NCBI GenBank assembly: GCA_016182795.1
Contig: JACPFW010000037.1
Coordinates: 36,936-100,935 of the forward strand
DNA length: 64,000 nucleotides
Source of the DNA: Gemmatimonadota bacterium
Lineage (GTDB): Bacteria; Gemmatimonadota; Gemmatimonadetes; Gemmatimonadales; Gemmatimonadaceae
Direction: 5' to 3'
The notes under the pieces are model-generated. The model was not told the origin of the DNA. It worked only from the letters and a program-made list of their open reading frames with translations, and did not search any database. Below are positions 15,977-24,905 of this stretch, one piece after another; position 1 is the first letter of the stretch, and each line of letters opens with the position of its first letter. The position numbers and the translations under genes were made by a program.

Positions 15977-16962
15977 AGCGCCCCATCGCGATGATCGCGG
16001 GCACCGGCCACGCCGTGCCAAAGAAAGTCCTCACCAACCACGACTTCGCGGCCCTCGGCATCGATACGAATGACGAGTGGATCACCGACCGCACCGGCAT
16101 CAAGCAGCGCTACATTGCCGGCGAGGGCGAGTCGCTGACGTCGCTCTCGGCGGATGCCGCGCGCCAGGCCATGAAGGCGGCCGGCGTGACCGCGTCGGAA
16201 CTCGACATCATCGTGCTGGGCACCGCGTCGCCCGACCGGCTGCTGCCAGCCACCGCCGTCGAGGTGCAGGCCGCGCTCGGCGCGTCGCGCGCCGCGGCCT
16301 TCGACATCTCGGCGGCGTGCAGCGGCTGGGTGTACGGCGTGCAGATCGCCGAAGGGTTGATGGCCCTGCAGAGCGCCGAAACGGTGCTCGTCATCGGCGC
16401 CGAGACGCTGTCGCGCATCGTGAACTGGAAGGACCGCAACACCTGCGTGCTGTTTGGCGACGGCGCCGGCGCCACCGTGCTGCGCCGCTCCACCAAGGGG
16501 CGCGGCATTCTCTCGGCGTACATGCGCAGCGACGGTACGCTCGCCGATCTGCTGCATCGTCCCGCCGGCGGCGCGCTGCGCCCCGTGACGCCCGAGGTGC
16601 TCGCCGAGGGCTCCAACTGCATCACGATGGCCGGACGCGAGGTGTTCAAGAACGCCGTGCGCTCGATGGCCGAGGCGTGCGACCGCGCGCTCGATGGCGC
16701 CAAGTTGTCGTCCGCCGACATCGACCTGCTGATCCCGCACCAAGCGAATATCCGCATCATCGAAGCGACCGCCAAGCACGCCAACATCCCGATGGAGAAG
16801 GTCTACGTCAACGTGGACCGCTACGGCAATACGTCGGCGGCGTCGGTGCCGATCGCGCTGGATGAAGCGCTGCGCGCCGGACGCATCCGCGAGGGGATGA
16901 CCGTGATGTTCGTCGCGTTCGGCGCCGGCTTCACGTGGGGCAGTCTGGTGGTGCGGTTCTAA
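15973..16962 (+). CDS. fabH: beta-ketoacyl-ACP synthase III
   Basis: A 329-residue protein of normal length. The catalytic triad is visible: Cys in DISAACSGW, His in IPHQANIRI and Asn in VDRYGNTSAAS. It condenses an acyl-CoA primer with malonyl-ACP to start fatty acid synthesis. The start overlaps the plsX stop, and fabD follows ten bases later. Confidence 0.96.
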   Translation: MKRPIAMIAGTGHAVPKKVLTNHDFAALGIDTNDEWITDRTGIKQRYIAGEGESLTSLSADAARQAMKAAGVTASELDIIVLGTASPDRLLPATAVEVQAALGASRAAAFDISAACSGWVYGVQIAEGLMALQSAETVLVIGAETLSRIVNWKDRNTCVLFGDGAGATVLRRSTKGRGILSAYMRSDGTLADLLHRPAGGALRPVTPEVLAEGSNCITMAGREVFKNAVRSMAEACDRALDGAKLSSADIDLLIPHQANIRIIEATAKHANIPMEKVYVNVDRYGNTSAASVPIALDEALRAGRIREGMTVMFVAFGAGFTWGSLVVRF

Positions 16963-16972
16963 CGAGCGGCGC

Positions 16973-17905
16973 ATGCAACTTCTTCTCCTGTTCCCCGGCC
17001 AGGGATCCCAGAAGCCCGGGATGGCCAAGGATCTCGCGGCGCAGCTTCCGGCCGCGCGCGACGTGTTCGCGGCGGCCGACGCCGCCCTTGGCACGCCGCT
17101 GTCGACGCTCTGCTTTGAGGGGCCGGCTGGCGAGCTGACGCGCACGCACAATGCGCAACCCGCGCTGTTGGCCCATGGCGCCGCGGTGTGGGCGGTCGTG
17201 CGCGAACGCGCGGCGAAGCACGTGGCGGCGGCGGCCGGGCACTCGCTCGGCGAGTTCTCGGCGTATCACGCGGCCGGCGCTCTGCCGTTGGCCGATGCCG
17301 TCCGACTAGTGCGCCGGCGCGGCGAACTGATGTACGAGACCGGCATGCAGCGACCGGGGGCGATGGCGGCCATTCTCGGTGAACTGCAGCGCCCGATCGA
17401 CGACATTTGCGCGGAGGCCAGTGCGGCCGGCGCGGTGGTCCCCGCCAACTACAATGCACTCGAGCAGGTGGTGATTTCGGGCGAGGTGGCGGGTGTGGAG
17501 CGGGGCATGGAACTGGCCAAGGCGGCGGGAGCCAAGCGGGCGGTGCGCTTGCAGGTCAGTGGCGCGTTCCATTCGCCGCTGATGGAGCCCGCGCAGTCCG
17601 GATTGGCCGATGCGCTCGGCGTCGCGTCGTGGGGCCAGCCTTCGTGGCCGGTTTTCTCCAACGTCACCGCCGGCCCCGTCACTGACGCGGGCGTGGCTCG
17701 CGACCTTCTGTTGCGCCAGCTCACGTCGCCGGTACGCTGGGTGGCCGTGATCCAGGCGATGGCCGCCGCGTATCCCGAGGGAACGTTCGTGGAGATGGGC
17801 CCGGGCAATGTGCTCACCGGCCTGCTCAAGCGCCTCGCTCCCAACCACGCGGCCAGGACGTGCGGCACGGTGCCGGAAGTCGAAGCGCTTCTCTCAAGTC
17901 TGTAG
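16973..17905 (+). CDS. fabD: malonyl-CoA:ACP transacylase
   Basis: A 310-residue protein with LFPGQGSQ at the N-terminus, the catalytic Ser in GHSLGE, the substrate Arg region (LVRRRGELMYE) and the catalytic His in GAFHSPLM. It loads malonate onto acyl carrier protein. It lies in the fab operon between fabH and fabG. Confidence 0.96.
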   Translation: MQLLLLFPGQGSQKPGMAKDLAAQLPAARDVFAAADAALGTPLSTLCFEGPAGELTRTHNAQPALLAHGAAVWAVVRERAAKHVAAAAGHSLGEFSAYHAAGALPLADAVRLVRRRGELMYETGMQRPGAMAAILGELQRPIDDICAEASAAGAVVPANYNALEQVVISGEVAGVERGMELAKAAGAKRAVRLQVSGAFHSPLMEPAQSGLADALGVASWGQPSWPVFSNVTAGPVTDAGVARDLLLRQLTSPVRWVAVIQAMAAAYPEGTFVEMGPGNVLTGLLKRLAPNHAARTCGTVPEVEALLSSL

Positions 17906-17930
17906 ATCTCTTCCTTCTCCCATCTCCCCC

Positions 17931-18662
17931 ATGATCTCTCTTCAGGGTAGAGTCGCCCTCGTCACCGGTTCCACCCGGGGCATTGGCCGCGCGATTGCCG
18001 AGACGCTGGTGAAGTGCGGGGCGCGCGTGGCGGTGGTGGGACGTGACCTCGCCGGCGCCGAGAAAGTGGCGGCTGAGCTCGTGGAGGCGCGCGGGTTCGC
18101 CTGCGACGTGTCGGACCCCGCGTCGGTGACGATGCTGGTCCAGTCGGTGGAAGACGCTTTTGGTCAGCTCGACATCCTGGTCAACAACGCGGGGATCACG
18201 AAGGACAACCTGATGGCCCGCATGAAGGACGACGACTGGGACGCCGTGCTGGCGACCAACCTGCGCTCGGCGTTCGTGGCCACGCGTGCCGCCCAGCGCG
18301 GCATGATGAAGCGCCGCTGGGGGCGGATTATCAACATCACCAGCGTTGTCGGCCTCATCGGCAACAAGGGGCAGGCCAACTATGCGGCGTCCAAGGCGGG
18401 GCTGATCGGGTTCACCAAGGCGGCGGCCAAGGAGCTGTCGTCGCGGAACATTCTGGTGAACGCCGTGGCCCCCGGATACATCCAGACCGATATGACGGCG
18501 CAGCTCAACGAGGAGGCCAAATCCGCACTCTCCTCGCAGATCCCCCTCGGCCGCCTGGGTGAACCCGGCGACATTGCCGAGGCGGTGGCCTTTTTGGCCT
18601 CGGATCTGGCCGCCTACATCACCGGGCAGGTCCTGGTGGTGGATGGCGGGATGGTGATGTAG
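17931..18662 (+). CDS. fabG: 3-oxoacyl-ACP reductase
   Basis: A 243-residue short-chain dehydrogenase starting at ATG 17931 ([21 protein letters not shown]); the upstream in-frame extension overlaps fabD and is rejected. It has the NADPH-binding TGSTRGIG, the NNAG motif and the Ser-Tyr-Lys triad (ITSVVG ... NYAASKAG). The C-terminus has VDGGM. It reduces beta-ketoacyl-ACP in each elongation cycle. Confidence 0.95.
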   Translation: MISLQGRVALVTGSTRGIGRAIAETLVKCGARVAVVGRDLAGAEKVAAELVEARGFACDVSDPASVTMLVQSVEDAFGQLDILVNNAGITKDNLMARMKDDDWDAVLATNLRSAFVATRAAQRGMMKRRWGRIINITSVVGLIGNKGQANYAASKAGLIGFTKAAAKELSSRNILVNAVAPGYIQTDMTAQLNEEAKSALSSQIPLGRLGEPGDIAEAVAFLASDLAAYITGQVLVVDGGMVM

Positions 18663-18679
18663 CGGAACGCGACATCAAC

Positions 18680-18685
18680 TATATT
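18680..18685 (+). promoter_or_regulatory. candidate -10 element for acpP
   Basis: TATATT lies 40 bases upstream of the acpP ATG in the 62-base gap after fabG, in a visibly A+T-richer stretch. A convincing -35 is absent at 17 bases (it would fall across the fabG stop). acpP often has its own promoter inside the fab operon, which makes this plausible. Confidence 0.35.
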
Positions 18686-18724
18686 AAGTCTTCACCCCAC
18701 TCCAACGTTCGAGAGGATCGCGGT

Positions 18725-18961
18725 ATGGCCGACCATGGCAACAAGGTAAAGGACATCATCGAGAAGGAACTTGGCGTCGAGCGCGAGAAGCTGACCGCCG
18801 AAGCCAGCTTCATCGAAGATCTGGGCGCTGACAGTCTCGACATCGTCGAACTGGTGATGGAGTTCGAGAAGGAATTCAACATCGACATTCCGGACGAGGA
18901 TGCCGAGAAGCTGCGCACGGTGGGCGACGCAATCGCGTACCTGAACCAGAAGCTCGGTTGA
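18725..18961 (+). CDS. acpP: acyl carrier protein
   Basis: A 78-residue acidic protein with the phosphopantetheine attachment Ser in GADSLDIVE (Ser 40 region) and a typical four-helix length. AGAGGA lies about eight bases before the ATG, a strong ribosome site suited to this abundant protein. It carries acyl chains for FabD, FabH, FabG and FabF, and for PlsX. fabF starts four bases after its stop. Confidence 0.97.
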   Translation: MADHGNKVKDIIEKELGVEREKLTAEASFIEDLGADSLDIVELVMEFEKEFNIDIPDEDAEKLRTVGDAIAYLNQKLG

Positions 18962-18965
18962 GTCG

Positions 18966-20210
18966 ATGAAGCGCCGGGTTGTCATTACAGGTCTGGGATG
19001 CGTGACCCCCGTTGGCAACGACGTGGGGAGTTCGTGGCGCGCGCTGCTCGACGGGAAGTCGGGGGGCGCCCCGATCACGCACTTTGACGCCACGCAGCAC
19101 AAGGTGCGCTTCGCGTGCGAACTGAAGGGCTTCGACCCGGCGCTGTATATGGACCGCAAGGAGATCAAGCGGTCCGACCTGTACACGCAGTACGCGATGG
19201 CGGCGGCGGTGCAGGCGATGACCGACGCCGGCTTCGGCGATGGCACGGGCTACGACCCCCTGCAGACGGGCGTGGTGATTGCCAGCGGCATTGGCGGCAT
19301 CACGACGTTTGAGGATCAGCATACCGTGCTCATGAACTCGGGACCGGGACGCATTTCGCCGTTCTTCATCCCGATGTTCATTAGCGACATCGCCTCGGGC
19401 GTGGTCTCGATGCGTTTTGGCGCGAAGGGGCCGAACTTCACGACCGTGTCGGCCTGCGCGTCCTCCGGGCACGGCATTGGCATGTCGTTCCGCGCCATTC
19501 AGTATGGCGATGCGGACATCATGATCGCCGGCGGGGCCGAGGCGTCGGTGACGGCGATGTCGATGGCCGGCTTTGCCAACATGCAGGCGCTGTCGACGCG
19601 CAACGACGACCCGGCGCGCGCGTCGCGCCCGTTCGACGCAACGCGCGACGGCTTCGTGCTGGGCGAGGGTTCCGGCGTGGTGATTCTCGAGGAGCTTGAG
19701 CATGCCCGCGCGCGCGGCGCCCGCATTTACGGCGAGCTGGCCGGCTTCGGCATGACCGGCGACGCGTATCATCTCACGGGCCAGCCCGAGGACCACGAGG
19801 GCTTGCAGCGCGCGATGCGCCGCGCATTGCAGGATGGCGGACTCACCCCCGCCGAACTGCACTACGTCAACGCGCACGGCACCTCGACGCCGCTGAACGA
19901 CCCCAATGAGATCCGGGCTATCAAGAAGGTGCTGGGCTCGCACGCGTCGGCGGTGAACGTCAGCTCGACCAAGTCGTCCACCGGGCACATGCTCGGCGCG
20001 GCCGGCGCCGTGGAGACTATCTTCACGACGCTCGCCATTCACCACGGGATCGTGCCGCCGACGATCAACCTGCAGTCGCCCGATCCCGAGTGCGACCTCG
20101 ACTGCACGGCCAACGTGCCGGTCACGCGCACGGTGAGCGCGGCGCTCAACAACTCGTCCGGCTTCGGCGGGCATAACACGTCGCTTGCGCTCGTCCGGTT
20201 GCGGGACTGA
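18966..20210 (+). CDS. fabF: beta-ketoacyl-ACP synthase II
   Basis: A 414-residue protein beginning MKRRVVITGLGCVTPVGN. The catalytic Cys is in VSACASSGH and the two His are in NAHGTSTPLND and SSTGHMLGAAGA. Length matches FabF. It extends acyl-ACP by condensation with malonyl-ACP. It closes the fatty acid block; mqnE begins only three bases after its stop, so the menaquinone genes may share the transcript. Confidence 0.96.
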   Translation: MKRRVVITGLGCVTPVGNDVGSSWRALLDGKSGGAPITHFDATQHKVRFACELKGFDPALYMDRKEIKRSDLYTQYAMAAAVQAMTDAGFGDGTGYDPLQTGVVIASGIGGITTFEDQHTVLMNSGPGRISPFFIPMFISDIASGVVSMRFGAKGPNFTTVSACASSGHGIGMSFRAIQYGDADIMIAGGAEASVTAMSMAGFANMQALSTRNDDPARASRPFDATRDGFVLGEGSGVVILEELEHARARGARIYGELAGFGMTGDAYHLTGQPEDHEGLQRAMRRALQDGGLTPAELHYVNAHGTSTPLNDPNEIRAIKKVLGSHASAVNVSSTKSSTGHMLGAAGAVETIFTTLAIHHGIVPPTINLQSPDPECDLDCTANVPVTRTVSAALNNSSGFGGHNTSLALVRLRD

Positions 20211-20213
20211 GCG

Positions 20214-21386
20214 ATGGCCACCCTACCGACGATTCCGCTTGACCGGATTCACGATCCGGCCCTTCGCCGCATCGGCGAGAAGGTCGCCGCCGGCGAGCGG
20301 CTCAGCGTTGACGAAGGACTCGCGCTGTACCGCACCGGCGACCTGACCGGGCTGGGGCTGCTGGCCGACGCGGTCAACCGCGCCAAGAACGGCGACGTCG
20401 TGACGTTCGCGTCGAACCAGCACATCAATCCGACGAACATCTGCGTCCTGCGGAAGACGTGCGTCTTCTGCGGTTACGCGCGCCTACCCAAGGAAGAGGG
20501 CGCCTACCGGTACACGATGGAGCAGGTGCTCGGCGAGGCAGCGCACGCCGCCGACGGGCTGACGCGCGAGTTCCACATCGTGGGCGGCCTCGACATGAAA
20601 GCCGGGCTGGCCTACTACCAGGAGATGTTCCGCACCCTGAAGGCGAACTTCCCGCACGTGCATATCAAGGCGCTGACGGCGGTGGAGATTGCGCACATCG
20701 CGCGCATCGAGAAGATGCCATGGCGTGACGTGCTGGTCGCGCTGAAGGAAGCGGGGCTCGACACGATGCCCGGCGGCGGCGCCGAGACGTTCAGCGCCGC
20801 GGTGCGCGAGCGCATCTCCGACAAGAAGCTCGCCGGCGCCGAGTACATCGGCGTGCATCGCACGGCGCACGAGGTGGGGGTTCGCACCAACTGCACGATG
20901 CTCTACGGGCACGTCGAGACGCTCGAGGACCGCATGGAGCACCTCGTGATGCTGCGCACCCTGCAGGACGAGACGGGCGGGTTCCTCGCCTACGTGCCGC
21001 TGGCGTATCACCCGGACGACAACGAGCTCGGCAAGGAGCTCGGTCGGCAGGGGACGGCGACGACCGGGTGGGATGACCTGAAGCAGCTGGCCGTCGGGCG
21101 GCTGTTCCTCGACAACTTCCAGCACATCAAGTCGCACTGGATCATGGTCACGCCGTTCCTGTCGCAGGTCGCGCTGCACTACGGCGTCAACGACCTCGAG
21201 GGGACGGTGGTGCGCGAGAAGATCTACCACGCCGTCGGGGCGCACACGCCGCAGGCGATGTCGCTCGATGCGATCCTGCACCTCATCCGCGGCGCCTCGC
21301 GCGTGCCGGCGGAGCGCGACTCGTTCTATAAGATCCTGCGCACGACGTTCGACGCCTCGCCGGTGGCGGCGGCCGGGGCCATCTGA
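20214..21386 (+). CDS. mqnE: aminofutalosine synthase MqnE (radical SAM)
   Basis: A 390-residue radical SAM enzyme. It carries the MqnE/MqnC-like features NQHINPTNIC, the SAM-binding GGLDMK and the PGGGAETFS segment. MqnE joins SAM to the chorismate-derived 3-(1-carboxyvinyloxy)benzoate in futalosine menaquinone synthesis. The identity is supported by mqnA overlapping its stop and mqnC downstream. The cluster Cys are spaced C-x5-C-x2-C (CVLRKTCVFC), two residues longer than the usual C-x3-C-x2-C that the neighbouring MqnC shows. The DNA is unambiguous there and the frame stays open. Confidence 0.88.
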   Translation: MATLPTIPLDRIHDPALRRIGEKVAAGERLSVDEGLALYRTGDLTGLGLLADAVNRAKNGDVVTFASNQHINPTNICVLRKTCVFCGYARLPKEEGAYRYTMEQVLGEAAHAADGLTREFHIVGGLDMKAGLAYYQEMFRTLKANFPHVHIKALTAVEIAHIARIEKMPWRDVLVALKEAGLDTMPGGGAETFSAAVRERISDKKLAGAEYIGVHRTAHEVGVRTNCTMLYGHVETLEDRMEHLVMLRTLQDETGGFLAYVPLAYHPDDNELGKELGRQGTATTGWDDLKQLAVGRLFLDNFQHIKSHWIMVTPFLSQVALHYGVNDLEGTVVREKIYHAVGAHTPQAMSLDAILHLIRGASRVPAERDSFYKILRTTFDASPVAAAGAI

Positions 21387-22231
21387 TGCGCGTCGGTCGC
21401 ATCCGCTATCTGAACTGCGCCCCGGTGTACGGTGCAGTCGACCGCGGTGTGGTCACGCTCGACGCTGATCTTGTCACCGGCATTCCCTCGGAGCTAAACC
21501 GGGGCATGGCCGAAGGCAGCATTGACGTCTCGGTGGTGTCGGCCGTGGCCTACGCGCGCGATGCCGCCAAGTACCTCCTGCTGCCTGACCTCGCCATCTC
21601 GTGCAACGGCGAGGTGCGCAGCGTCATGCTGTTCTCCACGCGCCCGGTGCAGGAGCTGGGCGGACAGCAGGTGCTCGTCACGCGCAGTTCCATGACGTCG
21701 GTGGCGCTGCTCGACCTGTTGTTTGAGCAGGTGTGGAAGGCGAAGCCGACCTTTGTGCCCGGCGACGCCGAGGCCGATGACCTGCGCCGCGATCAGGCGC
21801 CAGTGGCGGCGCGGCTCGTGATCGGCGACGCGGCGCTGATGCTTCGTCACAAGGAACACCCCGTCGCCGCGGCCCACGGGCGCGACTACCCGTATGTGTA
21901 CGACCTCGGCGTCGAGTGGAAGAAGTGGACTGGTCTGCCGTTTGTCTTCGCGGTCTGGGTGGCCCGCCGTGACGTCCGCCTGCGCGACGCGCTGCAGGTG
22001 CACGGCGCCCTGATGGAGAGCCGCGACTGGGGCCTCGCCAACCTGCCGCTGATCTCCAGCGAGGCGTCGGCCGCCTGCCAGCTGCCGCCCGCCGTCATTC
22101 ACGAATACCTGGCCGGCCTCGACTACGGCCTCGGGCTCGAGTACCTGGAAGGGTTGTCGGAGTTCCTCCGCCGTCTCGAGCTCGCCGGCAAGGTGCCGCA
22201 GGGCAAGCTCGTCTTCCTGCCGGCCGCATGA
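21386..22231 (+). CDS. mqnA: chorismate dehydratase MqnA
   Basis: A 281-residue periplasmic-binding-protein-like fold with the family N-terminus RVGRIRYLNCAPVY, the SSMTSVALL segment and GDAALML. It dehydrates chorismate to 3-(1-carboxyvinyloxy)benzoate, the first futalosine-pathway step, and feeds MqnE. Its ATG shares one base with the mqnE stop (TGATG). No MqnB or MqnD is in this window. Confidence 0.93.
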   Translation: MRVGRIRYLNCAPVYGAVDRGVVTLDADLVTGIPSELNRGMAEGSIDVSVVSAVAYARDAAKYLLLPDLAISCNGEVRSVMLFSTRPVQELGGQQVLVTRSSMTSVALLDLLFEQVWKAKPTFVPGDAEADDLRRDQAPVAARLVIGDAALMLRHKEHPVAAAHGRDYPYVYDLGVEWKKWTGLPFVFAVWVARRDVRLRDALQVHGALMESRDWGLANLPLISSEASAACQLPPAVIHEYLAGLDYGLGLEYLEGLSEFLRRLELAGKVPQGKLVFLPAA

Positions 22232-22267
22232 TTTACGAACCGCACGCCTCCCTTTTCCGCTCTGCCG

Positions 22268-23302
22268 ATGTCTGAACTCTCGAACCTCCTCGATCTCTAC
22301 AAGCACGCGCCGCTCCTCGAGCTCGGCGCGCTCGCCGACGCCAGGCGGCGCGCGCTGCACCCCGAGGGTGTCGTGACGTACATCGTGGACCGCAACATCA
22401 ACTACACGAACGTCTGTGTGGCCGACTGCGGCTTCTGCGCGTTCTACCGGCGCCCCAAGCACGGCGAAGGCTATACGCTGTCGTACGAGGAGATCGGCGC
22501 CAAGATCGAGGAGACCAAGGCCCTCGGCGGCGTGCAGATTCTCATTCAGGGCGGGCACAACCCGTACATCCCGTTCGAGTGGTATCTCGAGCTCATCAGG
22601 TACATCAAGCGCCATCACCCGATCCACGTGCACGGCTTCTCGCCGAGCGAGGTGGATTTCTGGGCGACGCTGTACCGCATGGATGCCCGCGAGGTGGTGC
22701 GGCAGCTAATCGCGGCCGGGCTGGATTCCATTCCCGGCGGCGGCGGCGAGATTCTCGTGCAGCGCGTGCGCGACATCGTCGCGCCCAAGAAGGCCGGCGC
22801 CGACCGCTGGCTGGAGATCATGGAGATCGCGCACCAAGAGGGGCTCAAGACCTCGTGCACGATGATGTACGGCATCGGCGAGACGCTGGAAGAGCGGATG
22901 GAGCACCTCCTTCGCCTGCGCGACGTGCAGTCGCGCACCAACGGGTTCACCGCGTTCATCACGTGGCCGCTGCAGCCCGAGAACACGCCGCAGTTGAGCC
23001 ACCAGCCGAAGACCGACGCCGTGGAGTACCTGCGTACGGTGGCCTTCGCCAGGCTCGTCCTCGACAACATTCCGAACATCCAGGCGAGCTGGGTGACGAT
23101 GGGGCTCAAGATTGGGCAAATTGCCTTGTCGTATGGCTGCAACGATTTCGGCTCGCTGATGATCGAGGAGAACGTGGTGTCGGCGGCGAACACGACGTAC
23201 CACACGACGACCGACGAGATGGAGCGGCTCATCGCCGACGCGGGCTTCACGCCGCGCCGGCGCCGGCAGGATTACCAGCTGATCGCCCCCGCAGCGGCAT
23301 AG
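22268..23302 (+). CDS. mqnC: cyclic dehypoxanthinyl futalosine synthase MqnC (radical SAM)
   Basis: A 344-residue radical SAM enzyme with the canonical cluster motif C-x3-C-x2-C in NVCVADCGFCAF. Other family segments are IQGGHNPYIP, HGFSPSEVDF and DSIPGGGGEI. It cyclises dehypoxanthinyl futalosine, the third step of the pathway. It is on the same strand 36 bases after mqnA, so the window holds three of the early menaquinone genes together. Menaquinone made here is a plausible electron carrier for the cytochrome block upstream. Confidence 0.94.
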   Translation: MSELSNLLDLYKHAPLLELGALADARRRALHPEGVVTYIVDRNINYTNVCVADCGFCAFYRRPKHGEGYTLSYEEIGAKIEETKALGGVQILIQGGHNPYIPFEWYLELIRYIKRHHPIHVHGFSPSEVDFWATLYRMDAREVVRQLIAAGLDSIPGGGGEILVQRVRDIVAPKKAGADRWLEIMEIAHQEGLKTSCTMMYGIGETLEERMEHLLRLRDVQSRTNGFTAFITWPLQPENTPQLSHQPKTDAVEYLRTVAFARLVLDNIPNIQASWVTMGLKIGQIALSYGCNDFGSLMIEENVVSAANTTYHTTTDEMERLIADAGFTPRRRRQDYQLIAPAAA

Positions 23303-23316
23303 GAGAGGGCAGACCA

Positions 23317-24267
23317 ATGGGAGTGCGGTTCGGGTCTGGCGCACGCAAGGCGATCGACGCCGCGATGGTCGAGGCGGAACGTCACGGCCTTGACCTGCCA
23401 AACTCCCTGCATCTCCTCCTCGGCATGCTGCGCGCGCCGCTCGGCACGGCGAGCCAGATGCTGGCGATGCTCGGAATGCCCGTAGACCTGCTGGTGCGCG
23501 CCGTGGAGTCGCGCCTGTCGGGCGCCGGCGCGGCCGCGATGGCCGAGAGCGAGGACGCCGCCGAGGCGATTCTGCGCGCGGCGGGCGAACAGGCGGAACG
23601 GCGCGGTGGCGGTGTGGTGACCGAGGGCGACATCATGCGGGCCATGGGGCACAGCCCGCACAGCGGCGCCGGACGCGTGTTGCTGGAGGCCGGCATCTCC
23701 GCCGAGCGCCTCGACCAGTTGCCCCTGGAGGCCACGCACGATGGACCAGTCGCTGGCGGCACGCGAAACGTGACGCGGGTACACACGGGCATCGGATACG
23801 ATTCGCATCGATTCGGTCCGGGCGACGGCATTGTGCTGGGCGGTGTGATGATCCCGTCGCAGCAGCGACTGGTGGGGCACAGCGACGGCGACGCCGTGGC
23901 GCACGCCGTGACCGATGCCGTGCTGGGCGGCGCCGGCGTCGGAGACATTGGTGAGATGTTCTCCGACCTCGATGTCGCCAACAAGGGGCGCGATTCCATC
24001 GAGATGCTGCATCTTGCCGTGGAGCGCGTGCGGCTGGCCGGCTGGACGCCGGCGCAGGTGGATGTCACGGTCATCGCCGAGACACCGCGCATTGGCCCGT
24101 ATCGCGGTCCGATGCGTGAACGGCTGGCGCATGCGCTGGGCGTGAACGTCACCGATGTGATGGTCAAGGGCAAGAGCAACGAGGGCATGGGGTGGATCGG
24201 ACGCGGCGAGGGGATTGCCGCGATCGCGGTGGCGACGCTTCACTCGTTTGAATTGGAGCGACGGTGA
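23317..24267 (+). CDS. ispF: Clp N-terminal domain fused to 2-C-methyl-D-erythritol 2,4-cyclodiphosphate synthase
   Basis: A 316-residue protein starting at ATG 23317. Residues 5-145 form two Clp-N-like helical repeats (GSGARKAIDAAMVEAERHG, LHLLLGML, then EAILRAAGEQAERRG), as in ClpC/ClpA adaptor-binding domains. Residues about 152-316 are a full IspF, with metal ligands in GYDSHRF and GHSDGD, plus GDIGEMFSD and the C-terminal EGIAAIAVATL. IspF normally stands alone at about 160 residues. It cyclises CDP-methylerythritol phosphate in the isoprenoid (MEP) pathway, which also supplies the menaquinone side chain. No separate start with a good ribosome site is seen at the domain junction, so a true fusion is likely. 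The stop overlaps the DedA start. Confidence 0.9.
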   Translation: MGVRFGSGARKAIDAAMVEAERHGLDLPNSLHLLLGMLRAPLGTASQMLAMLGMPVDLLVRAVESRLSGAGAAAMAESEDAAEAILRAAGEQAERRGGGVVTEGDIMRAMGHSPHSGAGRVLLEAGISAERLDQLPLEATHDGPVAGGTRNVTRVHTGIGYDSHRFGPGDGIVLGGVMIPSQQRLVGHSDGDAVAHAVTDAVLGGAGVGDIGEMFSDLDVANKGRDSIEMLHLAVERVRLAGWTPAQVDVTVIAETPRIGPYRGPMRERLAHALGVNVTDVMVKGKSNEGMGWIGRGEGIAAIAVATLHSFELERR

Positions 24268-24905
24268 ACGCACTGCTGGACTGGGTGAACGCGCTCGACG
24301 TGAACACCCTGTACGTACTGCTCGGCGCCGTCGCGTTCATCGAGAGCATCTTCCCGCCAGCGCCCGCAGACGTTGTCGTGGCGTTCGGCGCTTTCTATGC
24401 GGCCCGTCGCGGCGCGAGCATGGGGCCGGTAGTGGCCGCGATCGTCGCCGGCAGCGTGCTGGGCTCGCTGGTGGTCTACGCCGTGGCCCGACGCTTCGGC
24501 GCTGAGTGGATGCACTCCAATCTCAAGCGTCTGCACCTGCTGAACGCCGAAGAGCGGCTCGAAGGGCTGTACGCGCACTACGGCCTCGCCGCGCTCTTCG
24601 TCAGCCGCTTTGTGCCGGGACTCCGCGCGGTCGTGTCGCCAATGGCCGGAGCCCTGCGCGTGAACGTGCTGCGCTACGCGCTGGTGATCTTCGTGGCGAG
24701 CACCATCTGGTATGGCCTGATCATCTGGCTCGCGTTCCAGGTTGGGGCCGACTGGGAGCAGGTCAAGGAATCGCTGCACGTGGTGGGGCGTCGGGTTGGC
24801 ATTACCGCCGCCATCCTCATCGCGGTGCTGGCCGTCCTCGGCTGGGAGCTGTGGCGCCGCCACAAAGCCAAGCACCCGCACCTGCAGCATCCGCCGTCGG
24901 AGTGA
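24264..24905 (+). CDS. DedA family membrane protein
   Basis: A 213-residue polytopic protein with a GTG start overlapping the ispF stop. It has the DedA/SNARE-associated hallmarks: an acidic residue in the first helix (AFIESIFPPAPAD), the FVSRFVPGLRAVVSPMAG motif with its essential Arg, and helices near residues 15-35, 48-70, 135-160 and 175-195. DedA proteins are linked to polyprenyl-phosphate or phospholipid flipping and membrane homeostasis. The C-terminus is cytoplasmic and His/Lys-rich. Confidence 0.88.
   Translation: MNALLDWVNALDVNTLYVLLGAVAFIESIFPPAPADVVVAFGAFYAARRGASMGPVVAAIVAGSVLGSLVVYAVARRFGAEWMHSNLKRLHLLNAEERLEGLYAHYGLAALFVSRFVPGLRAVVSPMAGALRVNVLRYALVIFVASTIWYGLIIWLAFQVGADWEQVKESLHVVGRRVGITAAILIAVLAVLGWELWRRHKAKHPHLQHPPSE

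Noticed and set aside
22579..23316. A long N-terminal extension of the IspF fusion reaching back into mqnC
   Set aside because: That part overlaps mqnC in another frame. The Clp-N domain begins right after ATG 23317.
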